Of a DNA stretch of 46,926 bases, positions 15,517-22,815 are shown piece after piece (the stretch's first letter is position 1; each line of letters starts with the position of its first letter). The position numbers were made by a program, and so were the translations under genes. The notes beneath the pieces are model-generated. The model saw only the letters and a program-made list of their open reading frames with translations. It had not been told where the DNA came from and did not search any database. This DNA is from a virus, in the IMG/VR virus record IMGVR_UViG_3300025949_000003, positions 1 through 46,926 of that record. One strand, 5' to 3'.

Positions 15517-15729
15517 CTAGCTCTCAGGTGGAACGACTACCGCCTTCACTGCCCACATAAGAGTTTCTTCAAGCTTAGTTTCTGCAATGGACTTTTCGCG
15601 ACCCGGGGGAATGGTGTCCAGGATATCCGCGAATCCAAGTGCTGCGCGGCGAAGTTCTACAACCTTTCGCACGCCTTTCTCGTCAGGCGCATGATGCTCA
15701 AGAGAACGCCGCATCTTTTCACTTGCCAC
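15517..15729 (-). CDS. Acb2/Tad1-like hairpin protein (anti-CBASS candidate)
   Basis: A 70-residue helical protein. The core HHAP at 12-15, then PPGREKSIAETKLEETLMWA at 41-60, matches the Acb2-type hairpin family pattern I know (H-x-P ... cPdsREkSlAltkLEEavMWAn). Acb2 proteins assemble as a hexamer and sequester cyclic di- and trinucleotides, blocking CBASS defence. I chose GTG 15729 because GGAGG lies just upstream and it overlaps the capsid stop (TAGTG); a longer start at 15780 lies inside the capsid gene. Co-expression with capsid is odd for a defence inhibitor. Confidence 0.75.
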   Translation of the reverse strand: MASEKMRRSLEHHAPDEKGVRKVVELRRAALGFADILDTIPPGREKSIAETKLEETLMWAVKAVVVPPES

Positions 15730-16922
15730 TAGCCCTCCGTAATGTCGCCAATCAGGCCCTGGGAATTCCTCTGGTGGCACCCCAGCTGCATGTACTTGTA
15801 GACGGTCGCGTCATAAGCGTCGTAACCGATAACGCGAATGAAACGGCTGCCGTCGCGGTCCATGAATGCCCAGTCTTGCGGACGGTAAACCGTGATCTGG
15901 TTTTCATTCAGGTAGTACATCGTATTCGGGTTGCAGTCGATATCAGCCATGACGGGAATGTCGCCACGGTCAGTCGTGAATGCGAGCCCAGAAAAGCCGC
16001 CCTCGAACTCTTGCGTATTCGTGTAGCGGCGTTGCTGGACAAGCAGGTTGAAGTATGCGCGACGCACTCCAAGGGTGGTCCAGATGACAGTCGTGTCACC
16101 ACCCTTTGTGTAGATGTCGTCCGCTTCCTTAATCATCAGACCTTCGGAAAGAGCACGCTGCGTTCCGCTATTCGTGTTAGTCACGGAAGCCCAAACTGGA
16201 GTCGTCGACGGGTCGATTCCGTAAAGGGCACCCGTCGCAGCGACAATGTTCTGAAGGCCCGTGATTTCACGAGTAACGTTTCCGGTCCGGACGATAATGT
16301 CGCCCGCAACGCCACTGATAGCCGCACCGTCAAACGTAATGGAAGTATTCGGAACGATGGCCGTAATGTTGCGGCCCGTCGCCTTCTGAGTGACACCTGT
16401 CGAGTCGTAGATGTCAATGACCATTCCGATTTCGACGTACGGCATTGTCAACGTAGTCGGAAAGGTGTTGGTAGTCGTATAGGTGCCACTCGCGGTAGCA
16501 AGAGTACCAAGCGACGTCCCGAAGATCTGTCGGTTAAGGTCACGCTTCAGGTCGGTCTGAATGCCATTGATTTCCTGATCCAGAACGGAAGCGAAGGCCT
16601 GTTCATTCGTCTGGGCCAGTTCGAATGTCTGACCAGAAAGCCGAACCGCACCGTACAGATAAGCCAGGCCGACCTGAGCGGCAGCATAGCTCTGGTTCTG
16701 CGCTGTCGGAAGAGCTTCCATTTCCAGACGAGCACCGACACCATTGTTACGCTTAATGTGCGTAGCGAACTTGACGTACTTACCGCCAACAGTCGATTCG
16801 ATATTCTCGGCCGACTGTTCCATTCGCTTTGTGATTCGGTTGTAGTTAGCTAACTGCTCCCGAATCTTCGGCTCGTAGATTTCCTTGAGAATGTTGTTAG
16901 CAGTGGTCATTGTAGCGACCAT
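15729..16922 (-). CDS. major capsid protein (HK97 fold)
   Basis: A 397-residue protein. The N-terminal helix (NNILKEIYEPKIREQLANYN) and the FATHIKRNNGVGARLE E-loop region, followed by Thr/Gly-rich strands and the FTTDRGDIPVMADIDCN segment, fit HK97-fold capsids of phages with separate scaffolds. ATG 16922 has AAGGGTG six bases upstream. It follows the scaffold gene directly and is followed by the Acb2-like gene and a strong terminator, as expected for a highly expressed unit. Confidence 0.85.
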   Translation of the reverse strand: MVATMTTANNILKEIYEPKIREQLANYNRITKRMEQSAENIESTVGGKYVKFATHIKRNNGVGARLEMEALPTAQNQSYAAAQVGLAYLYGAVRLSGQTFELAQTNEQAFASVLDQEINGIQTDLKRDLNRQIFGTSLGTLATASGTYTTTNTFPTTLTMPYVEIGMVIDIYDSTGVTQKATGRNITAIVPNTSITFDGAAISGVAGDIIVRTGNVTREITGLQNIVAATGALYGIDPSTTPVWASVTNTNSGTQRALSEGLMIKEADDIYTKGGDTTVIWTTLGVRRAYFNLLVQQRRYTNTQEFEGGFSGLAFTTDRGDIPVMADIDCNPNTMYYLNENQITVYRPQDWAFMDRDGSRFIRVIGYDAYDATVYKYMQLGCHQRNSQGLIGDITEG

Positions 16923-16927
16923 GAAAA

Positions 16928-17755
16928 TCACCCTTGCTGGTTGGCTGCTTTCATCATGTTAGCCACCAGAGAGAGAGTGTCCTTCTTGCTCAGGCCCGCA
17001 GGATTGATCTGCTGAGAAGGCAATGCACCAGCGCCGCTAATGACATTCGGAGCCTGAGGTCGGTTATGCGACGCCAGGATCTCATTGCGTGCGTTAATGA
17101 ACTGTTGGGCTGCCTGATCCGCAGTCATTCCATTCTGCATGTAAGCCAGAACGTATTGCTCATCAAAGTCTCCATGCTTTGCGCGAGCCGCAGACAATTC
17201 AGCGTCCAAAGCTGCATCGGCCCTGGAATTCTCGGCTGTCTGATTCTGCGCGAGCATGATTTGCGCCATGGTTTCGACTGTCTGTCGAAGCTGGGCAATC
17301 TCAGGGCTATACTGTCCACCCTGGCCAAGTTCATATTCAGCAGCACTCTCGCCCTGCTGGGATTGCGCATTCGGCTGGCCCTGCGGTGTATTCTGCTGTG
17401 GGGCACCCACGGCTGCATTCGCTACATTGTAGCCATACGTTTCAGCGAGAATGTCATAGACACGTCGCGGATCCGTATTGATTGCATCGTAGATACCGTA
17501 AGCCTGCTCAAGAACTTCGCGAGAAACACCCGCTTCCTTGAATGGCTTGAAGTCAGCATATTCACCGTGTACCGCTTCAATGCGCGAGTTAACGCCCTCA
17601 TCCCACTTTCGCAGGTGGGGCTTAACCATTTCATGCATGCCAGGCGGAATGGCCTGAAGAAAGTCACTCCATGCCGGATTATCCGGTTGGACCTCTACTG
17701 TCCCAGGATCGTCACCCTGAGGAATGACACTTTCCGCGCCTGCCGTCTCAGACAT
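16928..17755 (-). CDS. scaffold protein
   Basis: A 275-residue acidic, Gln/Ala-rich helical protein. It has an N-terminal disordered stretch with VEVQPDNPAWSDFLQAIPPG, a central helix, a Gln-rich linker and a C-terminal helix-rich end (KKDTLSLVANMMKAANQQG). Composition, length and position directly before the capsid gene indicate scaffold. ATG 17755 has AAAGGGTG upstream, which is why I reject a start 33 bases earlier. No protease domain is seen. Confidence 0.82.
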   Translation of the reverse strand: MSETAGAESVIPQGDDPGTVEVQPDNPAWSDFLQAIPPGMHEMVKPHLRKWDEGVNSRIEAVHGEYADFKPFKEAGVSREVLEQAYGIYDAINTDPRRVYDILAETYGYNVANAAVGAPQQNTPQGQPNAQSQQGESAAEYELGQGGQYSPEIAQLRQTVETMAQIMLAQNQTAENSRADAALDAELSAARAKHGDFDEQYVLAYMQNGMTADQAAQQFINARNEILASHNRPQAPNVISGAGALPSQQINPAGLSKKDTLSLVANMMKAANQQG

Positions 17756-17841
17756 TCTTTCACCCTTTAAAACCGTGAGCTGTTCCACTATCCAGCAAGG
17801 GATTCGGTCCTGGCTCTATATGAATAAGATTATCTAACCTG
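17756..17841 (-). promoter_or_regulatory. possible promoter before scaffold-capsid
   Basis: The 86 bases upstream of the scaffold gene are AT-richer than their surroundings and, read leftward, contain GATAAT and TATAGA hexamers. A dedicated promoter here would explain the strong terminator behind the capsid pair. No clear -35 is seen, so this is tentative. Confidence 0.3.
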
Positions 17842-18213
17842 TCAATTCGCGGAAGCGTCCCCGCCACCATCGTCACCAGTTCCCGCAATGTCTGCCGTTG
17901 CATCATCAGGAGAGCCGGAATCAGAAGTGAGAGGATTCTTCGACGCTTTCGCGAGCCTTCCGCTTCTTCCGCCGGAGCTCGCGACTTTTTGCATTCTACG
18001 AGTAATGGCACCCTTTCGGTTTGAGGACGCCATTTCCACTGTCGGATGGTTTGTTGTGTCGCGATTCGCTCGATGCATAATCAGCGACTGACGAATGCGT
18101 TCTAATTCGGGTTCAACAGCGTCGCGCTTATCCTGGAGAGCTCCTTTAACCTTTCGATTAACGTCTCCATCGGCTTTCTCGCGAAGCTTTGAACTGGAGC
18201 TTTCGACGCTCAT
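17842..18213 (-). CDS. small charged virion-region protein with AIxRR motif
   Basis: A 123-residue protein. The first half is a charged helix (KLREKADGDVNRKVKGALQD). Residues 68-74 are GAITRRM, followed by a Gly/Ser/Asp-rich disordered tail. It shares the [NGA]AIxRR[ML] motif with four other small proteins of this operon. Its ATG overlaps the stop of the preceding gene (TAATG). Role unknown. Confidence 0.65.
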   Translation of the reverse strand: MSVESSSSKLREKADGDVNRKVKGALQDKRDAVEPELERIRQSLIMHRANRDTTNHPTVEMASSNRKGAITRRMQKVASSGGRSGRLAKASKNPLTSDSGSPDDATADIAGTGDDGGGDASAN

Positions 18214-18413
18214 TACTCCACCTTAGTGAAGAAATAATACTCAGTACCCACCTTATACTTAGCAGCCTCATTCGCATTTGCATGCACTTCCAGATGAGCA
18301 TAAAGACCAGACTTCGGGTCACCCACAGTGTCAAACTTGATAATAAATAAGCTTACACCGTCAATGGAAAGCTGCTCATTCTTGCTGGTGCAAGTTAATC
18401 CATAATTCTGCAC
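18213..18413 (-). CDS. hypothetical small beta-rich protein
   Basis: A 66-residue protein starting from GTG, with GAGGGG eight bases upstream in the tail of the preceding gene. It alternates short strands (SLFIIKFDTV, EYYFFTKVE) and has no Cys pair or membrane segment. Unlike its neighbours it looks folded. It sits between two AIxRR-motif genes in the head operon. No family is recognised. Confidence 0.6.
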   Translation of the reverse strand: MQNYGLTCTSKNEQLSIDGVSLFIIKFDTVGDPKSGLYAHLEVHANANEAAKYKVGTEYYFFTKVE

Positions 18414-18605
18414 TTAAATCCCCTCGAATGAAGTCCGGTTATCGTTGATCTCGTTGGAAAGCTTTCCAGCGTCCATAGCGGCACGCTTGCTCGAACTCTT
18501 CATCCGTCTCGCAATAGCGCCGTTTCGGGAAGCGGGGTTCGCAATAGGGGCAACGATAGGATTCCCCGGGGTTGCTTGGCTCACTGAACTGTTTCCCGGT
18601 CCCAT
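18414..18605 (-). CDS. small disordered protein with AIxRR motif
   Basis: A 63-residue protein rich in Ser, Asn and Pro. Residues 29-35 are GAIARRM, followed by KSSSKRAA. Its start is 3 bases after the stop of the preceding gene. It is the shortest carrier of the repeated motif, which makes it a good reference for the minimal motif context. Confidence 0.6.
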   Translation of the reverse strand: MGPGNSSVSQATPGNPIVAPIANPASRNGAIARRMKSSSKRAAMDAGKLSNEINDNRTSFEGI

Positions 18606-18607
18606 TC

Positions 18608-18961
18608 TTAGAGCCCCTTAAGCTCCGTGCCCCGAGAAGGACTGCCATTGAGCCGCCGAGAAATAGCAGCACTGCGAGCGCCAGTAGGCTTTTCAAGCCC
18701 TCGGATGCTTGCTCCTTTTCCGCCGGACCTTGGGGCATGCCCACCTCCTACACCGGCATTGCCAATAATGGCTTTCATAATAGCACTGGCCATAGGATTG
18801 CCAGTACTTTCCGCTTGTCCATTAGGGTTCAGAGCCGGCCTCGGCATTCCGCTTCCTGCGCTAAGGCCGGGTGGTAATGTGGGATTTGCGCTAATCCCCA
18901 TTCCAACACGATTGGCAGTAACAGCAGCACCCAATCCAGGAGACGCACTAGCCCTAGACAT
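18608..18961 (-). CDS. Gly/Pro-rich small protein with AIxRR motif
   Basis: A 117-residue protein with AGGAGA upstream of ATG 18961. It is Gly/Ala/Pro/Asn-rich and mostly disordered, with one possible helix (NPMASAIMKAIIGNAG). Residues 98-104 are AAISRRL, followed by NGSPSRG. The motif is placed after a low-complexity stretch, as in its neighbours. Probably virion-associated; function unknown. Confidence 0.6.
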   Translation of the reverse strand: MSRASASPGLGAAVTANRVGMGISANPTLPPGLSAGSGMPRPALNPNGQAESTGNPMASAIMKAIIGNAGVGGGHAPRSGGKGASIRGLEKPTGARSAAISRRLNGSPSRGTELKGL

Positions 18962-18996
18962 TCTGCTCTCCTATTCCATAGCCAAGATTATTCGGC

Positions 18997-19218
18997 TCAA
19001 TAACCGGACTCTTGGTTTGCGCCGTTGTCGCCAGGGCTTTTGTATGACCCCTTAGAAAGTCGACGCGCAATGGCGGCATTCTTTGGGGCGTTATTGTTGT
19101 TCCCAGATCCTGGAGTTTTCGCGCCTCCCGAAGCAAGCTTTCCGGCAACTGTCCCACCGGTGTCTCGTTTCTTTGCAGCGGCTGCCTGGATAGCTGCGAA
19201 TCCATTATTGTCAACCAT
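18997..19218 (-). CDS. small disordered protein with AIxRR motif
   Basis: A 73-residue protein, MVDNNGFAAIQAAAAKKRD onward, with Gly/Asn-rich middle (GSGNNNNAPKN) leading directly into AAIARRL at residues 48-54. The ATG is 1 base after the stop of the preceding gene; a 17-codon upstream extension overlaps that gene and has no ribosome-binding site. Same operon and motif as its neighbours. Confidence 0.6.
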   Translation of the reverse strand: MVDNNGFAAIQAAAAKKRDTGGTVAGKLASGGAKTPGSGNNNNAPKNAAIARRLSKGSYKSPGDNGANQESGY

Positions 19219-19219
19219 T

Positions 19220-19465
19220 CTAGATGATCCCCGCATCCTGCTTGAGCTTGGCCGCGTAAACACAGTCATTCAGCGTCATTACATTCAGCTGAGCTTGAGT
19301 GTAACTCTGACTAAGGAGATAGGTCTCCAGGGAGGTCCGGTCATTGTAAGTGGCCGGAGTAGAAAGCTTGGTCGAGTTCGCAACATGTCCAGACGCACCC
19401 GAACGAGTTCTAACAGGGCCGAGGAATGGATTCATCTCCTCGACTTGACCTTGCTTTGCAGTCAT
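19220..19465 (-). CDS. hypothetical head-operon protein
   Basis: An 81-residue protein directly behind the portal gene (ATG one base after the portal stop). The N-terminal half is Ser/Thr-rich, and the C-terminal half is a likely helical pair (SLETYLLSQSYTQAQLNVMT). It lacks the AIxRR motif of the following genes. No family is recognised. Confidence 0.6.
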   Translation of the reverse strand: MTAKQGQVEEMNPFLGPVRTRSGASGHVANSTKLSTPATYNDRTSLETYLLSQSYTQAQLNVMTLNDCVYAAKLKQDAGII

Positions 19466-19466
19466 T

Positions 19467-21623
19467 CTAAGCCGCCTCCATCTGCGTTAAGGGATTCTGC
19501 GTCAATCCGGCGCCTTGAATGGCACCACCCGGAGGTGCGCTTTCTGCTCCTCCTGGATTTCCTTCGCCCGGTCCAGCACCCATTGGCGGCATTGTCTGTG
19601 CTTGCAATGCCCGCTGATGCATCGAAACGTGCTCCTCAAAAAGCTGCTTAACCTCTGGGGAGAGGTTTTCGAATTGCTGGCTTTTCCGGAACTTATTGTG
19701 AGCGTCAATATGAACCGCATGGTTATCCCAAGTATTAACCGGCACAATCGGCGGCGGATTGCCGCCCGGGGGCAATGGCTGCTGAGTATTCGGGTCGTAA
19801 AGACCGATCGGCTGCATTGTATTCGGGTCACGTGCAACGAAAGTCTGGAGATAGCCACTCAGGTTGTCCTGAGTGACTGCTGCCATCTTCAGGTTTTCTC
19901 GACGAGCCTGAGCAATGTCAATCTGGATCTCTTCGTAAAGCTTCTGGACTCCGCCCATTTCCATAAGCTCTAGACCCTTTTGCGGATCGATGAAGCCGAG
20001 CTTCATGAGATCCATTATGAGCGACTGCTTTGCAGCCTTACTCATAGGCAATGCAGAGCCAGACTCGACAATGAGGTCGCTATTCCCACGAAGGTCGCTA
20101 CCCAGTAAGGTCTGAACGTCAAAGCTGCCATCAACACCGACTATCTTTACCGTCCGTGCCGTGTCCCAATACTGGTTCACGTAGGAAAGCACCTTAAAGC
20201 CAACATCTTCAATGGCTTCTTCAAGGTTGTCGAATGCCGTTGCACGCATAGAATCGTCTTGCTCTTGAAGATAGCTAATCGCCGTCGCCGACGTCACTCC
20301 CGGGGGAACTTTTCCCTTGGAAATGTCATGCTGACCACTGATATCCTGAAAGTCATTCTTGATGACTTCCAGTTCATCGATAACATACGTCGGGAGTGGT
20401 GTCAAAGGAATGGGCTGCGGCGGATTGAAGCCAGGCGTGTACAGAATAACCTGGCCCGGTTCAGTAGTAATCATTGCTGGTTCAATACTACCGCGAGGCG
20501 CAATGAGCTGAGGCTTTGCCATCCTATTCTTAGCCTCAATAATCTGACCACGCGTGCGGTTGTATTCCCGTTGCAAAGGAATGAGGTCAGTGACCATTCC
20601 CTCGCCGTAATGGCGACCAGTCGAGATGTAATCTACCTTGGTGAAAGGGAATCGGTTGTGTTGATAGGGCCAGCCTTCCCAGGCTTGAATGATTTGTCCC
20701 CCCACAACCGTAAGCATTCCTCCGTTGGGGAGAAGTTTACTAGCTCCTGGCTTAACCCAAACATCGAGACAGAGGACATTCGCACGTTTAGCGTCAACCG
20801 ACCCGATAAGATTAAGAAAGGAGTCTGATATGATGTCAGCTGCGGCAGCAGTATCCGGGACGATATTGATGTCTCCAATAAGTGGCCCGTACTTAAGCTT
20901 TGCCGCTTCAAGGTCCATTGCCGAGACGTGGATGACATAGGGTTGAGCCTCCAATTCCTCAGCCATGAGATCAGGAACAAGCAAATGGAATGGCGTCAGA
21001 ACGTCAAAGCACATGTCACCCTGCTGGTCGCTATCCCGGTCAACCTCATTCATGTCCCAATAGCACTGAATGTAGGACGTGCCAGTAATGACACTCCAGA
21101 AAGTAGCGCGTCGAATGACCGTCCGCAGCTTCTTTCGGCGATAAATACTTTCCCAGACCTGCTCCCCCGCCTGCGCGGCGAAAAGGTCACGATCATCACT
21201 GCTTGCCGGAATAATGGAAACGCTAGGCTTTGTAGAGGTCAGGACGGCTACCTCTTTGCGAACGGCCGGACGAATCATATTCGTGACTGGCCTTGCGCGA
21301 TAGTACGGGGCAGGAGGAACATAGAGCCTTGTTCCCGCGCCACCAGCACCGGCGGTAGAGCCGACTGGCAAATACATTGCATTTTGCTGCCCGAAAAAGA
21401 AGGCGAGGGCCAAGTACCATTTCCTTTCCTCCTTTGCGCGAGCAGAGCGGCACTTTGTGTACTGCTGCATTACCCAGCTCAGGTACTTCACATGCATGTC
21501 GCCATCACGGCGGAGCTTTCCAAGCAAGTCATTCGTATTGTTGATATGGCTGTCATTCGCCTTCGGTGGAGGAGTCGGGTTCATTGCACCCGGCTTGCTG
21601 ATCTCCAGCGGCATAATGCTCAT
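19467..21623 (-). CDS. portal protein
   Basis: A 718-residue protein, close in length to P22-type portals (about 725 aa). The N-terminal helical part (WVMQQYTKCRSARAKEERKWYLALAFFFGQ, described not quoted in full) and RPVTNMIRPAVRKEVAVLTS, then TFWSVITGTSYIQCYWD and a long stem region, are typical of podovirus portals. The C-terminus is Pro/Gly/Gln-rich. The portal forms the 12-fold packaging vertex. Its start overlaps the previous stop (ATGA) and it lies two small genes downstream of TerL. Confidence 0.82.
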   Translation of the reverse strand: MSIMPLEISKPGAMNPTPPPKANDSHINNTNDLLGKLRRDGDMHVKYLSWVMQQYTKCRSARAKEERKWYLALAFFFGQQNAMYLPVGSTAGAGGAGTRLYVPPAPYYRARPVTNMIRPAVRKEVAVLTSTKPSVSIIPASSDDRDLFAAQAGEQVWESIYRRKKLRTVIRRATFWSVITGTSYIQCYWDMNEVDRDSDQQGDMCFDVLTPFHLLVPDLMAEELEAQPYVIHVSAMDLEAAKLKYGPLIGDINIVPDTAAAADIISDSFLNLIGSVDAKRANVLCLDVWVKPGASKLLPNGGMLTVVGGQIIQAWEGWPYQHNRFPFTKVDYISTGRHYGEGMVTDLIPLQREYNRTRGQIIEAKNRMAKPQLIAPRGSIEPAMITTEPGQVILYTPGFNPPQPIPLTPLPTYVIDELEVIKNDFQDISGQHDISKGKVPPGVTSATAISYLQEQDDSMRATAFDNLEEAIEDVGFKVLSYVNQYWDTARTVKIVGVDGSFDVQTLLGSDLRGNSDLIVESGSALPMSKAAKQSLIMDLMKLGFIDPQKGLELMEMGGVQKLYEEIQIDIAQARRENLKMAAVTQDNLSGYLQTFVARDPNTMQPIGLYDPNTQQPLPPGGNPPPIVPVNTWDNHAVHIDAHNKFRKSQQFENLSPEVKQLFEEHVSMHQRALQAQTMPPMGAGPGEGNPGGAESAPPGGAIQGAGLTQNPLTQMEAA

Positions 21624-22072
21624 TCGTTATCCTCCCTTCCAAACATGTCATTCTGCCCTCCCCCAATGAGATCGCTCAGAAGCGCCGCCGCCTCATTGTC
21701 GTCCTCTTCAAAGATTGTCTCACCATAACCCGGAGTTCCGAAAGCCTGCATTCGCAGCGCTTCCGTGATATCATCTCGGGGGATGTAGTCAGACGAGGTC
21801 GTCAAGAATGGAGCCACCGGAACGACGCTTTGCACTGGCTGGCTTTCCAGATTCTGTTGAGTCACCTGTTGCATTCCCGCGAACATTGGAAAGTCCCTTG
21901 CCGTCATCAGGTTCAGCATTGTCTGGACCCTCCGACTTTCCACTCTCCACAACGTTTCCAGGAACTTCCGGCTCTCCGTGCTCACTCTTATACTGTGCAG
22001 CATGAGCAGGATCGACAGGCTTAAAACAACGGTGATTAGAAAGCATACCAAGAGCAGTGCGGAGGGCGTCAT
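21620..22072 (-). CDS. N-terminally membrane-anchored small head-operon protein
   Basis: A 150-residue protein. Residues 5-27 form one TM segment (LLLVCFLITVVLSLSILLML), followed by a helix with RVQTMLNLMTARDFPMFAGM and an acidic C-terminus (IFEEDDNEAAALL). The LLxLMxARD element is familiar from small actinophage proteins. The first 284 bases overlap, in another frame and the same strand, the end of the next-listed gene. Both frames look protein-like, so this may be an overprinted pair. No ribosome-binding site check is decisive. Confidence 0.55.
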   Translation of the reverse strand: MTPSALLLVCFLITVVLSLSILLMLHSIRVSTESRKFLETLWRVESRRVQTMLNLMTARDFPMFAGMQQVTQQNLESQPVQSVVPVAPFLTTSSDYIPRDDITEALRMQAFGTPGYGETIFEEDDNEAAALLSDLIGGGQNDMFGREDNE

Positions 22073-22376
22073 TCTCGACCTTCAATCCGATGTTTTCAGT
22101 TTCAGCCGCAACGCCAGCATTCGCAACTTCAGTGTATTGCGCTGGCGAGAGAAAGCCCAGTGTCTTGGCAATCTCGATAAAACAATTCGTGCAGATGTAA
22201 ACAACGCCATACCAATCGAGATCTAAGCCAGTGTCAATGAACTGACGCTTTCCGTCTTCATTGTGCCCAATCCCACAGAATGCGCACTTACTCGGAAGAC
22301 TGTACGGCTGATCCAGAACTCGGAACCGACTGCTTGTCGGAACCCTTATCGTCAGCTTTTCCATTCGCGTCGTCAC
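21789..22376 (-). CDS. zinc-finger-like head-operon protein
   Basis: A 195-residue protein starting from GTG, with GGAGG nine bases upstream; ATG 22364 is an alternative. CAFCGIGH followed about 30 residues later by CTNC suggests one zinc site. A helical segment with VENDALRTALGML comes next, then a Gly/Ser/Glu/Asp-rich disordered tail ending SGGSILDDLV. The tail is encoded over the N-terminus of the membrane-anchored protein in another frame. Role unknown; it lies between TerL and portal. Confidence 0.65.
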   Translation of the reverse strand: MTTRMEKLTIRVPTSSRFRVLDQPYSLPSKCAFCGIGHNEDGKRQFIDTGLDLDWYGVVYICTNCFIEIAKTLGFLSPAQYTEVANAGVAAETENIGLKVENDALRTALGMLSNHRCFKPVDPAHAAQYKSEHGEPEVPGNVVESGKSEGPDNAEPDDGKGLSNVRGNATGDSTESGKPASAKRRSGGSILDDLV

Positions 22377-22776
22377 TCTTCTTTTCCTCCACTACTGGCT
22401 CTTCCTCGCCAAAAAAGTCGGACAGTACCATCTCTGCTGTGCGTGCGATAGCATTCCGCTGACCGAGTCCGGCCGCGCTTGCCATCTTTCTTTCCACAAT
22501 GGCTTTGAACTCATCCATTGCAGCCATCTTGTCCACGGCGCCCGGACCATCGAAGAGAGCTCGGTGCATGTCCTGAATGGAGAGCTCGTGATAGGTCTGG
22601 CAATGGCTGCACGGGAACCACCACGGCAAGAGATTCCGCGCAAACACAACGTCTTCAGGATGACTTCCAACGTAATGGATAGCTTCCCGAACTCGGCTGC
22701 GAATGTAGTCCAGGTCCCCTAGGTGAAAACCCACTGCGTTGTACGTATTGCAATTCGGGGATGTGTAGTTCGACAT
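22288..22776 (-). CDS. hypothetical head-operon protein
   Basis: A 162-residue protein; GGAGG eight bases before ATG 22776 decides this start over a longer one. It has a CSHCQTYH metal-site-like element at about 57-64 and a helical middle with RNAIARTAEM, a weak relative of the AIxRR motif, and ends in an acidic/Lys/Ser-rich disordered tail. It follows TerL by 39 bases. No family is recognised. Confidence 0.65.
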   Translation of the reverse strand: MSNYTSPNCNTYNAVGFHLGDLDYIRSRVREAIHYVGSHPEDVVFARNLLPWWFPCSHCQTYHELSIQDMHRALFDGPGAVDKMAAMDEFKAIVERKMASAAGLGQRNAIARTAEMVLSDFFGEEEPVVEEKKSDDANGKADDKGSDKQSVPSSGSAVQSSE

Positions 22777-22815
22777 TCTTCCTCCTCTAAGTAATGATGG
22801 TATGCTGTGCGTCAA

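Noticed and set aside
15639-16853. 404-residue rightward frame
   Set aside because: Antisense to the major capsid gene and without a ribosome-binding site; Arg/Val/Ser-heavy composition is typical of a shadow frame.
18954-19214. 86-residue leftward frame
   Set aside because: Overlaps the AIxRR-motif gene at 18997-19218 in another frame and has no recognisable feature.
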